Assembly: GCA_945861635.1 (NCBI GenBank)
Contig: CAMAWH010000005.1
Span: forward strand, 62,001 to 126,000
DNA from: Klebsiella pneumoniae
GTDB lineage: Bacteria; Myxococcota_A; UBA796; SXON01
Direction of reading: 5' to 3'
DNA length: 64,000 nucleotides
Shown here: one piece after another, positions 1 to 8,074 of the stretch
Layout: the number at the start of each line of letters is the position of its first letter
Position numbering within the stretch: position 1 is the stretch's first letter
Translations under genes and position numbers: made by a program
Notes under the pieces: model-generated
What the model was told of the DNA's origin: nothing
The model's database searches: none
What the model saw: only the letters and a program-made list of their open reading frames with translations

Positions 1-2153
1 ATTTCCCGGAACTGTTGCGGCGTTTCATCCCATTGGATGCCGAATATTTCATTGATTCGCGCCAGAAACTTTTCCGCGCCCCACGACTCTGGATCTGTGT
101 CCGCGAGGAATTCGTCGACGAGATCGTCCGCAAGCGCGTCCATCGACTCCAGCATCATCTTTCGGACGTTTTCCCCCGTGAGGGCGCGCCGCCGCAGGTC
201 GTACACCGCCTTGCGCTGGAGGTTCATGACGTCGTCGTACTCCAACAGGTTCTTGCGCATGTTGAAATTGTGGCCTTCCACCTTCTTCTGCGCGCCCTCG
301 ATGGAAGCCGTGATCCACCGGTGCTCGATGGCCTCATCGTCCTTGAGGCCCATCCGCTCCATCCAAACGATCTGTTTGTCGGCGCCAAAGATGCGGAGGA
401 GGTCATCTTCAAGGGAGAGGTAGAATCGGGAGGATCCAGGATCTCCCTGCCGACCCGAGCGGCCGCGCAGCTGATTGTCGATACGTCGCGACTCGTGTCG
501 CTCCGTTCCGAGTATGTGGAGCCCGCCCGCCGCCATCACCCGTTCACGCTCCACGGCGACCTGCGCCCGGTACTTCGCGACGGCCACGGCCTGCGCCTCT
601 GGCTCGGGGTTGGCGCCGACTTCCATCCGGGCGAGCCCCTCGGGATCGCCGCCGAGTTTGATGTCCGTACCGCGGCCCGCCATGTTCGTGGAAATCGTGA
701 TCGCCCCGAGGCGCCCCGCCTGCGCGACGATTTCTGCTTCCCGGGAGTGATTCTTCGCGTTGAGGACTTCGTGCGGAATTCCCTTCTTTTCGAGCATCCG
801 TGCGACCAACTCGCTCTTCTCGACCGACGTCGTGCCAACGAGTACGGGTTGACGACGCGTGTAGCAGTCCTCCAGTTCCGTCATGACCTTTCTGAACTTT
901 TCCGCCTGCGTCTTGTAGACGATGTCGTGGTGATCGAGCCGCGTAACAGGCCGGTTCGTCGGAATGGGCACGACTTCAAGCTTGTAGATGTTGGCGAATT
1001 CCTCCGCCTCCGTTTCCGCCGTCCCGGTCATGCCCGCGAGCTTTCCGTACATCCGGAAGTAATTCTGGAAGGTGATCGTGGCGTACGTTTGGCTTTCCGG
1101 CTCCACGGTCACGCGTTCTTTCGCTTCGACCGCCTGATGGAGTCCGTCTGACCATCGGCGGCCGTGCATCAGGCGCCCCGTGTGCTCATCGACGATAACG
1201 ACCTTGCTCTGGTGAACGACGTAGTCCTTGTCACGTTTGAAATTGAAATGGGCCTTCAGCGCTTGGTTCACGTGGTGAAGCACCTCGACGTTGTGCGGAT
1301 CGTAGAGGTTGTCGACGCCAAGGCGGGCTTCGACTTTGTCCATGCCCTCATCCGTCAGGCTCACGGTGCGCTGCTTTTCGTCGACCGTGAAATCAACCTC
1401 TTTTTGGAGCACTGGAATAATGCCGTCGATGACGTAGTATTTGTCGATCGACATCTCCGTCGGGCCGGAGATGATCAGCGGTGTGCGCGCCTCGTCGATC
1501 AGAATGGAGTCGACTTCGTCCACAATTGCGAAGTTGTGCCCGCGCTGCACGTACTGTTCCATCTGGAATTTCATATTGTCGCGCAGGTAGTCGAATCCAA
1601 ATTCGTTGTTCGTGCCATAGGTAATATCGGCCGCATAGGCGGTACGCTTGATGACATCATTTCGCTCACCCGACAGGATCTTCCCGGTTGTGAGACCGAG
1701 AAATCCGTAGATCTTGCCCATCCAATCGGCGTCGCGACTCGCGAGGTAGTCGTTGACCGTAACGACGTGGGCGCCCTTCCCGCCGAGCGCGTTGAGGTAG
1801 ACCGGCAGTGTTGCCACGAGAGTCTTGCCTTCACCTGTCTTCATTTCGGCAACCATGCCACGATGAAGCACCATTCCGCCGACGAGCTGCACGTCAAAAT
1901 GCCGCATTTCCATCGTTCGACGACCGGCCTCACGGACCACCGCAAACGCTTCCGGAAGCAGGTCGTCGAGCGATTCGCCGTTTTCGCTGCGCGTGCGGAA
2001 GGCGCCCGTGCAGGCGCGCAACTGTTCGTCGGACAAGGCTTTGTACCCGTCTTCCAACGAATTGATCCGTACAATCGTTGGTTGCATCTTGCGAATCAGA
2101 CGGTCGGCGCGAGAGCCGAACACCCGCTTGAAGGCGACGTCGAGACCGAGCAT
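1..2153 (-). CDS. secA: SecA preprotein translocase ATPase, C-terminal part beyond the window
   Basis: This is the ATP-driven motor that pushes unfolded preproteins through SecYEG at the inner membrane. Reading the minus strand from the ATG at 2153 gives an uninterrupted 717-codon frame that leaves the window at base 1. The N-terminus reads [18 protein letters not shown]. It is followed by the Walker A region TGEGKT, the DEAD-like box VDEVDSIL, the [11 protein letters not shown] segment, [11 protein letters not shown], and the second motor domain with [15 protein letters not shown] and [20 protein letters not shown]. The visible part covers both nucleotide-binding folds and the start of the helical scaffold; the linker and the possible zinc tail are outside. 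AAGGA lies just upstream of the ATG. A 101-bp gap separates it from the M23 peptidase gene on the same strand. Family identity is certain; only the 3' end is missing. Confidence 0.97.
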   Translation of the reverse strand, partial: MLGLDVAFKRVFGSRADRLIRKMQPTIVRINSLEDGYKALSDEQLRACTGAFRTRSENGESLDDLLPEAFAVVREAGRRTMEMRHFDVQLVGGMVLHRGMVAEMKTGEGKTLVATLPVYLNALGGKGAHVVTVNDYLASRDADWMGKIYGFLGLTTGKILSGERNDVIKRTAYAADITYGTNNEFGFDYLRDNMKFQMEQYVQRGHNFAIVDEVDSILIDEARTPLIISGPTEMSIDKYYVIDGIIPVLQKEVDFTVDEKQRTVSLTDEGMDKVEARLGVDNLYDPHNVEVLHHVNQALKAHFNFKRDKDYVVHQSKVVIVDEHTGRLMHGRRWSDGLHQAVEAKERVTVEPESQTYATITFQNYFRMYGKLAGMTGTAETEAEEFANIYKLEVVPIPTNRPVTRLDHHDIVYKTQAEKFRKVMTELEDCYTRRQPVLVGTTSVEKSELVARMLEKKGIPHEVLNAKNHSREAEIVAQAGRLGAITISTNMAGRGTDIKLGGDPEGLARMEVGANPEPEAQAVAVAKYRAQVAVERERVMAAGGLHILGTERHESRRIDNQLRGRSGRQGDPGSSRFYLSLEDDLLRIFGADKQIVWMERMGLKDDEAIEHRWITASIEGAQKKVEGHNFNMRKNLLEYDDVMNLQRKAVYDLRRRALTGENVRKMMLESMDALADDLVDEFLADTDPESWGAEKFLARINEIFGIQWDETPQQFRE

Positions 2154-2254
2154 GGCGAGTCCTTGGAACGAACCGGGGCGACTAACGCACCGGACTGGCG
2201 CGCGCCTCAAGCGGGAAACTACGCACGACCACAACCGCCGCCACCATCACGTCA

Positions 2255-3169
2255 TCACAAATTGTCCGCCGGCAGGTACGGACGCGGGTCCACGCGTTCG
2301 CCGTCAAGGTACAGTTCGTAGTGCAGGTGCGGTCCGGTGCTGATTCCGGTCGAACCGACAAGCGCGATTACCTGACCCGCAAGCACTTCCTGCCCCTGCT
2401 CGACAAGAATCTGCGACGCATGGCAATATCGGCTTGAGACCCCGCTTGCGTGGTCGAGGTCTACCGTCTTTCCGTGGCCCGAGTCCCATCCGGCGAAGGT
2501 GATGAGCCCATCATTGGTCGCATAAATGGCCGAGCCGTACGACGCGCCGATGTCCAGGCCACCATGGTACTTCCACTCGATATGCCCAAATGGGTTGCGA
2601 CGATACCCAAACCCCGAGGTGACGGTGCCCTCGGCCGGCCACACCTCCGGCATCGCGGCGGTCCGGTCCGTCCATCGGTCGATCGCGTCGTCCATGCCTG
2701 CGAGATCAAGCCCCTCCAACGCGTCGGCGACCGCGTTGACACCCTCACTTGGGCCGGTCGAGATCGGCACGACGCCGGCGATCCACGCCTCCCGTGCGGC
2801 CAAATCCTCGGCATCGAGCGGGCCCGTCCCGGGAAGCATCCCTCGGCCGGAAAGGCCGCGAAGTTGCTCGTCAAACGCTCGGACACGCTCAATCAGGGGC
2901 TCCAGCGCGGCCAATCGCTCGTCGGTCTCGGCAATCTGGAGCCGCAGCGCGCTGATCTCCTCCACGAGCGCCGAATGCTGAATCACGCGATCGAGCGTGC
3001 CGAGCTGAACCCCGAACGCGACAACCAGCGCGCCGCCCACCGCCGCCGCCGTCGTGACGGCGATCCGGACGCGACGTCGAGTGACGGACCACTGGCGAAC
3101 CTCTCCGCCCCCGCTCGACGGAACGAGCAGGATGGTCCAGCCTTTCCGCTCAGGCGACCTCATCGACAC
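2255..3169 (-). CDS. Membrane-anchored M23 family metallopeptidase (LytM-type)
   Basis: Predicted zinc endopeptidase acting on peptidoglycan cross-links in the periplasm, 304 aa. A basic cytoplasmic N-terminus is followed by one membrane segment (about residues 34-55), a short coiled coil rich in Leu, Glu and Arg (about 65-108), and a C-terminal M23 domain. The domain shows the zinc ligands HGGLD (first His and Asp) and PHLHYE (HxH), plus the usual GxxGxSTGPHLH block. The end overlaps nothing; the start overlaps the end of the phosphatase gene by 20 bp, or by 14 bp if the ATG at 3163 is used. A peptidase of this type upstream of secA is common in related bacteria, as I recall. With all ligands present it should be active rather than a LytM activator; which amidase or division process it serves cannot be told. 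Confidence 0.9.
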   Translation of the reverse strand: MSMRSPERKGWTILLVPSSGGGEVRQWSVTRRRVRIAVTTAAAVGGALVVAFGVQLGTLDRVIQHSALVEEISALRLQIAETDERLAALEPLIERVRAFDEQLRGLSGRGMLPGTGPLDAEDLAAREAWIAGVVPISTGPSEGVNAVADALEGLDLAGMDDAIDRWTDRTAAMPEVWPAEGTVTSGFGYRRNPFGHIEWKYHGGLDIGASYGSAIYATNDGLITFAGWDSGHGKTVDLDHASGVSSRYCHASQILVEQGQEVLAGQVIALVGSTGISTGPHLHYELYLDGERVDPRPYLPADNL

Positions 3170-3911
3170 GCGTGATCACTGCAGTGATGTTGTCGTCACC
3201 GCCGCGTTCACATGCCACCTGAACGAGGTGCCGTCCCGCCTCCTGCGGGCCCATGGAACGGACGATTTCACCAATCTCAGCCGGCTCGACGAGGTTGGAC
3301 AGGCCGTCGGAGCAGAGCAGGAATTTGTCGCCGCGGCGGATTGCTCGGACCTGAATGTCGATTTCCACATCTTCCGTGTAGCCGAGCGACCTCGTGATGA
3401 TGTTTTTCAGCTTGTGGTGGCGCGCCTGATCCGGCGTGAGCAAGCCGGCACGGATCTTTTCGTTGACAAGCGAATGATCCTCGGTCAACTGCTCAATTCG
3501 GCCGTCTCGGATGACGTACCCGCGACTATCTCCGACGTGCGCCACAAACGCGTTGGCACCATCGATCAATAGCACCAGGCACGTCGTACCCATACCGTGA
3601 TACTCTGGTTCTGCCGCGGCTTTCTCGTAGATTCGTTTGCCTGCGAGTCGGATCGCATAACGCAAACGTTCCCGCATGACCTCAACGCCTCCCTCTTCTC
3701 TCGCCGCCTCTATTTCCGGCGTCGTTTCCAACGAGGACAGAACCTCCTCTACCGTATTCACAGCAATGGCACTGGCGAACTCTCCGCCCGCGTGCCCCCC
3801 CATGCCGTCACACACGACGAACAAGTTCAATTCATCATTGATGAGGTAATTATCCTCATTGTTTGTGCGTTTTACGCCAACGTCGGTGATGCCACAGGAG
3901 GTAATGCGCAT
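3150..3911 (-). CDS. PP2C-type serine/threonine protein phosphatase (Stp1/PrpC family)
   Basis: Metal-dependent protein phosphatase of 253 aa, the length of the stand-alone bacterial PP2C family. It typically reverses Hanks-type Ser/Thr kinase phosphorylation in the cytoplasm. All signature motifs are visible in order: RTNNED near residue 15, DGMGGHAGGE near 35, GMGTT, HVGDSRGY, LTEDHS, CSDGLSN and GGDDNIT near the C-terminus. These supply the Asp ligands of the binuclear metal centre. There is no signal peptide or membrane segment. GGAAGGA stands 6 bases before the ATG, a strong ribosome-binding site. No partner kinase is in the window. The M23 peptidase gene overlaps its 3' end, so the two are probably co-transcribed. 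Confidence 0.93.
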   Translation of the reverse strand: MRITSCGITDVGVKRTNNEDNYLINDELNLFVVCDGMGGHAGGEFASAIAVNTVEEVLSSLETTPEIEAAREEGGVEVMRERLRYAIRLAGKRIYEKAAAEPEYHGMGTTCLVLLIDGANAFVAHVGDSRGYVIRDGRIEQLTEDHSLVNEKIRAGLLTPDQARHHKLKNIITRSLGYTEDVEIDIQVRAIRRGDKFLLCSDGLSNLVEPAEIGEIVRSMGPQEAGRHLVQVACERGGDDNITAVITRVDEVA

Positions 3912-4027
3912 GACGGTCCTTCCGGGTAGCGCGGTTCCGGCGCTCGTGCCAACGGGCGGGTGTGACGAATCGTCGCGCCCGGCCCGCCGATCTGAAATCC
4001 AAGGCGAATTTCTTTGGTAGATAGACG

Positions 4028-4822
4028 CTAAGGCGCGTCTCCCTCCCCCCCCGACCCCGGAGCCGGCGCGGAGCCGACCCCCGCAGCACGGGCCGCCACC
4101 GCCAGCCGCCGCCAGCCCGCCAAATCGATCGTCTCGGCGCGCGCAATCGGATCGATCCCCGCGGCTGCGAGCACCGCGATTGCTACCTCTTTGCCGATAC
4201 CGGACCCCAGTGAATTGGCGATCGTCTTGCGACGCTGCGAAAAGCCGAGCCGTACCACCTTCGCGAACGCAGCCGGGTCAACGCCAGCGAAATCGAGGGG
4301 AACGGGGGTGAAGCGAACCACCGTTGAGTGAACCTTCGGCTGGGGCCGGAAAGCGGACGGCGGAAGCGTCAGCACGATTTCCGGCCGGGCGCGCAGTTGG
4401 ACGTGCACCGATAGCGATCCATAGTCCCGTGTATGTGGCACGGCGACCAGCCTTTCCGCCACTTCCCGCTGGAACATCAGCGCCATCGGAACGCGGCGTT
4501 CGAGCAGGCGCACCAGCACTGGCGTGGCGATGTTGTACGGCAGGTTGGCAACAACGCGGTCCACGGCTGGCAGCTCAACCGTCAGCGCGTCTCCCTCGAT
4601 GAGCGTGATCGGAAGGTGGCGAAGCCCCAGAATCAGCTCGCGATCGAGCTCAATCGCCGTAACGACGGCACCGGCCGCGACGAGTTGCTCCGTCAGCATG
4701 CCGTGACCGGGACCAATCTCCAGCACGCGTTCGCCTGCACGCACACCCGCCGCCCTGACGATGCGGGCAGCAATTTCCGGCTCAGCGAGGAAGTTTTGAC
4801 CGAAGCGTTTCTTGGCCGTCAT
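4028..4822 (-). CDS. rsmA: 16S rRNA (adenine1518/1519-N6)-dimethyltransferase RsmA/KsgA
   Basis: Dimethylates two adjacent adenosines in the helix 45 loop of 16S rRNA during late 30S assembly, using S-adenosylmethionine. The 264-aa product begins MTAKKRFGQNFL, the family's N-terminal hallmark. It continues with the SAM-binding motif VLEIGPGHGMLTEQL and the catalytic NLPY motif (VVANLPYNIATPV). I chose the ATG at 4822 because it starts at that hallmark and forms a 4-base ATGA overlap with the tsaD stop; a longer frame to 4930 has no family similarity. Length is normal, with a slightly extended Gly/Pro-rich C-terminus. It is the last gene of the operon that starts at 12802. Confidence 0.95.
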   Translation of the reverse strand: MTAKKRFGQNFLAEPEIAARIVRAAGVRAGERVLEIGPGHGMLTEQLVAAGAVVTAIELDRELILGLRHLPITLIEGDALTVELPAVDRVVANLPYNIATPVLVRLLERRVPMALMFQREVAERLVAVPHTRDYGSLSVHVQLRARPEIVLTLPPSAFRPQPKVHSTVVRFTPVPLDFAGVDPAAFAKVVRLGFSQRRKTIANSLGSGIGKEVAIAVLAAAGIDPIARAETIDLAGWRRLAVAARAAGVGSAPAPGSGGEGDAP

Positions 4823-5781
4823 GCGACGCTCCAACGTGCGCGCGCAGTGGCGGACAACGGGGACGCCGGCCAGCCGGCGAGCAGGCGGAGACGGGCAACA
4901 TTCGCGATCATCGCGGCGTTGTCCGTGCATCGATCCTGCGGCGGCAGGAAGGTATGGAGGCCGGTTGCGACGATGCGCGCGCGTATGCCACGATTCGCGG
5001 CTGCGCCGCCCCCCAGCGCGACTCGGCGGATAGCAGTCGCCGCCGCCGCGGCGACAACCCGATCGACCAGGAGTTCGGCCACCGCATGCTGGAAACTCGC
5101 CGCAACGTCCGCAGGGGCCACGTCCGGATGACGTTGGAGGTACGTTCGAACTGCTGTTTTCAGGCCCGCGAGGCTCACGCCGTACGCACCGACGCGCGGC
5201 TGCGGGAACGGAATTAGCGCGGCGCCCTGCTTGGCAAGGTTGTCGATGCCCGGTCCGCCTGGGTAGGGCAGTCCAAGCATGCGCGCGACCTTGTCGAACG
5301 CCTCGCCCACGGCATCGTCTACCGTTTCACCAAGCAGATCGTAGCTGCCGACGCCGCGAACGACATACAGCGCCGTGTGGCCACCGGAAATCAAGAGTGA
5401 AATATACGGGAACGCTGGCGCCGGATCGTCGAGCAGCGGCGCGAGAATGTGGCCTTCGAGGTGGTTGACCGCGATGAACGGTACTCCCCAACCCAGGGCT
5501 GCTGCCTTTCCGAACGAGAGCCCGACCAGCAACGCGCCGATCAGTCCCGGGCCGGCGGTTGCGGCCACAGCGTCCGGACGCACGAGCCCCGCCCTTTCGA
5601 GCGCCGCCCGGACAACCGGAACCAGCTGCTCCGTGTGGGCACGGGATGCCAACTCAGGCACGACACCACCGTAAGCGACGTGCACGCCCTGCGAGTGGAT
5701 GACATCGGAAAGCACTCCGCCCTGGCCGACGACGGCCGCAGCCGTGTCATCGCATGACGTCTCGATGGCGAGTACATTCAC
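4819..5781 (-). CDS. tsaD: tRNA N6-adenosine threonylcarbamoyltransferase TsaD
   Basis: Catalytic subunit that transfers the threonylcarbamoyl group to A37 of ANN-decoding tRNAs (t6A), working with TsaB, TsaC and TsaE, none of which is in the window. The 320-aa frame starts at a GTG and reads VNVLAIETSCDD, the conserved N-terminus. It carries the metal-binding HLEGH motif, the ASKH-fold motifs SLLISGGHTAL and LGLPYPGGPGID, and GGGAAANRGIR near the C-terminus. The frame extends upstream to 5862 but without family similarity. The gene starts 7 bases after the CPBP-like gene and overlaps rsmA by ATGA. Translational coupling to its neighbours is likely. Confidence 0.95.
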   Translation of the reverse strand: MNVLAIETSCDDTAAAVVGQGGVLSDVIHSQGVHVAYGGVVPELASRAHTEQLVPVVRAALERAGLVRPDAVAATAGPGLIGALLVGLSFGKAAALGWGVPFIAVNHLEGHILAPLLDDPAPAFPYISLLISGGHTALYVVRGVGSYDLLGETVDDAVGEAFDKVARMLGLPYPGGPGIDNLAKQGAALIPFPQPRVGAYGVSLAGLKTAVRTYLQRHPDVAPADVAASFQHAVAELLVDRVVAAAAATAIRRVALGGGAAANRGIRARIVATGLHTFLPPQDRCTDNAAMIANVARLRLLAGWPASPLSATARARWSVA

Positions 5782-5788
5782 GCGTGCA

Positions 5789-6610
5789 TCACGATGACTT
5801 CGGCAACGGCATGTCGCCGATGGGCACCGCGCGCGGCGGCGTGAACCACAACGCCGCGGCAACCAACGTCAGGACGCCCGCACCGATCGGACCGAGCACG
5901 CTGGTCATCGCATCGTTGCCGCCGCGCAGCGTCAATTCGCCCAAGCCGACGGTACCGTAGAGCGTTCCCCGCGCGAAGGCGCCAGGCCAAATCGTGCCAG
6001 AGCGCCGCCGCAAAAGTGCCAGCGCGACGCCGAGCGGCGCAACGGACCACGCGCGCTCTGGGGTGCCCGAAAACGCGACCAGAGGCAACATCCAGATGCC
6101 CCACAGCAGGCCCGACAGTACGACATCGAGGCGGCCGAACCGTTGGAGCGCAGTGAGATTGACGCCGCGCCACACGCTCTCCTCCATCACCGAAACGGGC
6201 CCGAGCAAGACCAGCGACGCCAGGGCGGCCTGAACGCATGCCATTACGGGGTAGGCAACGGCTCCCCGCGCAAGAGCGGCGCGCACGCTCTCTCCGTCCT
6301 GACCGATCGCCGACATGCGCTCGACGATACCGGCGCCAGAAAGGTCAATCACCCCCATGCCAAGCACGTGCGCGATCCCGACGACTGTCCATGCCAACGG
6401 GATCGGCGCCAACCACGCGCCCGCCGTCCACCGCGAAAGTACCAGCGTCGTGTCGGGCCGAGATCCAAGGGCCCATGACAAAAAATACGGCGCAACCGTG
6501 AACCCTGCCGCGACGAAAACGCCGGTGGGGCCGCTGGCGCCGACGCCCGCGAGCCACGCGGCGAGGACGACCGACCAACTCCAAAGGAAACATGCAACGA
6601 GGACCGTCAC
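5789..6610 (-). CDS. CPBP/Abi-type intramembrane protein lacking the catalytic histidines
   Basis: Polytopic inner-membrane protein of 273 aa with about seven to eight hydrophobic segments. The glutamate motif of CPBP glutamic intramembrane proteases is present at E143-E144-x3-R148 (MEESVWRG). The following helix reads LLWGIWMLPL, with Met174 where the family has His, and the last motif reads WPGAFARG, with Arg214 in place of the second His. As written, the active site looks incomplete, so a non-proteolytic role is plausible. The start is the GTG at 6610, which makes a GTGA overlap with the preceding cytochrome gene; the frame before it has no family similarity. Context between a cytochrome lipoprotein and tsaD gives no function. 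Confidence 0.7.
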   Translation of the reverse strand: MTVLVACFLWSWSVVLAAWLAGVGASGPTGVFVAAGFTVAPYFLSWALGSRPDTTLVLSRWTAGAWLAPIPLAWTVVGIAHVLGMGVIDLSGAGIVERMSAIGQDGESVRAALARGAVAYPVMACVQAALASLVLLGPVSVMEESVWRGVNLTALQRFGRLDVVLSGLLWGIWMLPLVAFSGTPERAWSVAPLGVALALLRRRSGTIWPGAFARGTLYGTVGLGELTLRGGNDAMTSVLGPIGAGVLTLVAAALWFTPPRAVPIGDMPLPKSS

Positions 6611-8067
6611 TTGTGCACCACCCGAGGCCGATAGCGCGGCCAATCGAACCGGCCCATGTCGTTCTTGGCGTCGTGACAGGCGACACACAGCGCCTCCGGT
6701 GGGTCCGCCAGCAGCCGAGCGCTTGCCGGCCCCGCCGCGTGCGCGCGGCCGGGTCCGTGACACGATTCGCAGCCGACATCGGGAATTGCCGAAGTTGCCG
6801 ACGTCGGCCCGTCCGGCCGCCCGCCGCCCGTGGAATGGCACGTCCAGCAGTCCGCTTCGTTCTGGCGCTTCTGGTCGACCAGCGTCGCCCACGCCCGCGC
6901 GTGGGCCGTCGTTTTCCACTGCGCCGTTTCCGCGACGTGGCAACCCGCACAAACCTCCGATCCGACAAACGCACCATCGTAGACGACGTGTGTTGTTGGT
7001 TGAGCTGCCGAAAGCACCATCTTGGTGGCTTCGACGCGCGCCTTGATTGCCGGGTCATCCGCGATCTCGTCCCCCATTTCGATCAGCGAATTCGTGGCCG
7101 AGTTGTGTAGACCCTTCGTTGCCGTGGCAGCCGCGAGGGTCGCCTCGGCCTTGTTCACCTGCTGGCGGAGGAACTCCGCCTGACGTGCCAGTCGTTCCTG
7201 CGCCTTCGTGTCCGTTTCGGTCGCGATGCGCGCGTGCAACTCGTTGAGCCGCGCCGTGTAATGATCGCGGTCGTCCGCGGCCTTGCTGGAAATGCCTTCG
7301 TCCATCCATCCCGCTGCCCCCGGCACGCGCAAGAAGACCATGGCGCCAAGCTGCTTTCCGCGCGAGCCGGCTGCGAGCCGGAGCGCACCGTTGGCCAGCA
7401 GGGATGGCGCCGGGAGTTGGTCGCGATCGCGGCCATTCACCACAAAATCGACGGTCGGCGCACGCTCCGCCAATCGGCGATCGTCCTCCTCATGCTGCCC
7501 CGATAGCAACACAACCACGTCCGCGTTCGCGCCCGCCAATATCGGGCCGGGATCGCTCGGGCGGCAGCCCTCTACCTTCAGTTCTGGCGCAACGATGCCG
7601 TAGATTGCGATCGTCGTTCCGGACCTCTCCACGACGTTAACGGATGCAAAGGGAAGTGGCACATCACACATTAGGTTGCTTACGACGTACGGCAAGCGAT
7701 ATTCGCCTGCGAGCGAGGTCAGAAACTCACGCCCGAACGCAAATTCGCCTTCCCCAGGCAGCATCGCATCGTAGTTCGCCGCTGCGGTGGCCTCGGCGAT
7801 CAAGCGCGCCTTGGCCTCTCGCTCCGGTCGGTCCGAAGCGGGAATATGCTCGTTTTTCCAGAGTAAATCCCCCGCGTCTACGACGACGACCGGACCCGCC
7901 ATCCGTTTCTGGGAAATCACCGCGTTGCGCCTGGACAGACCGCCCAGCGGGTGATGAGGTCAGCCACACGGCTCGATTTCCCCATCGACATTGCCCTGAT
8001 ACAGCAGTGTGACGGCGCCCGGAGGCGGAGGAACGGGCCGGCAAGCGAGCAGAAACGAGAGGATCAA
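6607..8067 (-). CDS. Tetrahaem cytochrome c / metallophosphatase lipoprotein with in-frame TGA (candidate selenoprotein)
   Basis: The minus-strand frame runs from a TTG at 8067 to the TGA at 6607 and is broken only by a TGA at 7960-7962; a standard caller would split it. Read through, it gives 486 aa. There is a lipobox (SFLLAC), then EPCG-[TGA]-PHHPLGGLSRR, a 5'-nucleotidase/metallophosphatase-like domain (VVDAGD, GEGEFAFG), a Gln/Glu-rich helix and four CxxCH haem sites (about residues 373, 407, 433 and 461). Proteins of this family normally read EPCGC-x3-P-x-GG, so the TGA (residue 36) replaces the second Cys. A SECIS-like hairpin follows. The likely location is periplasmic, lipid-anchored and redox-active. 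The start is uncertain: TTG 8067 is 7 bases after the DUF4340 gene, and an upstream ATG at 8151 is in frame. Alternatives are a nonsense mutation or a sequencing error. Confidence 0.75.
7931..7962 (-). promoter_or_regulatory. Candidate bacterial SECIS element with its UGA codon
   Basis: On the minus-strand mRNA the TGA (7962-7960) is followed by 12 bases and then CTGGGC-GGTCT-GTCCAG (7947-7931). This is a 6-bp stem with one G-U pair and a GGUCU loop. The loop begins 19 bases after the UGA, the spacing and loop I recall for the E. coli fdhF SECIS bound by SelB. Caveat: the loop codes for the conserved Gly-Gly-Leu of the protein motif, so part of the match could come from coding constraint. The stem complementarity is the independent part. 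Confidence 0.55.
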
Positions 8068-8074
8068 CGAGATC

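Noticed and set aside
7960..7962. Recoding of TGA as Trp or Gly (alternative genetic code)
   Set aside because: TGA clearly ends many genes here, with overlapping starts, so it is a stop codon in general.
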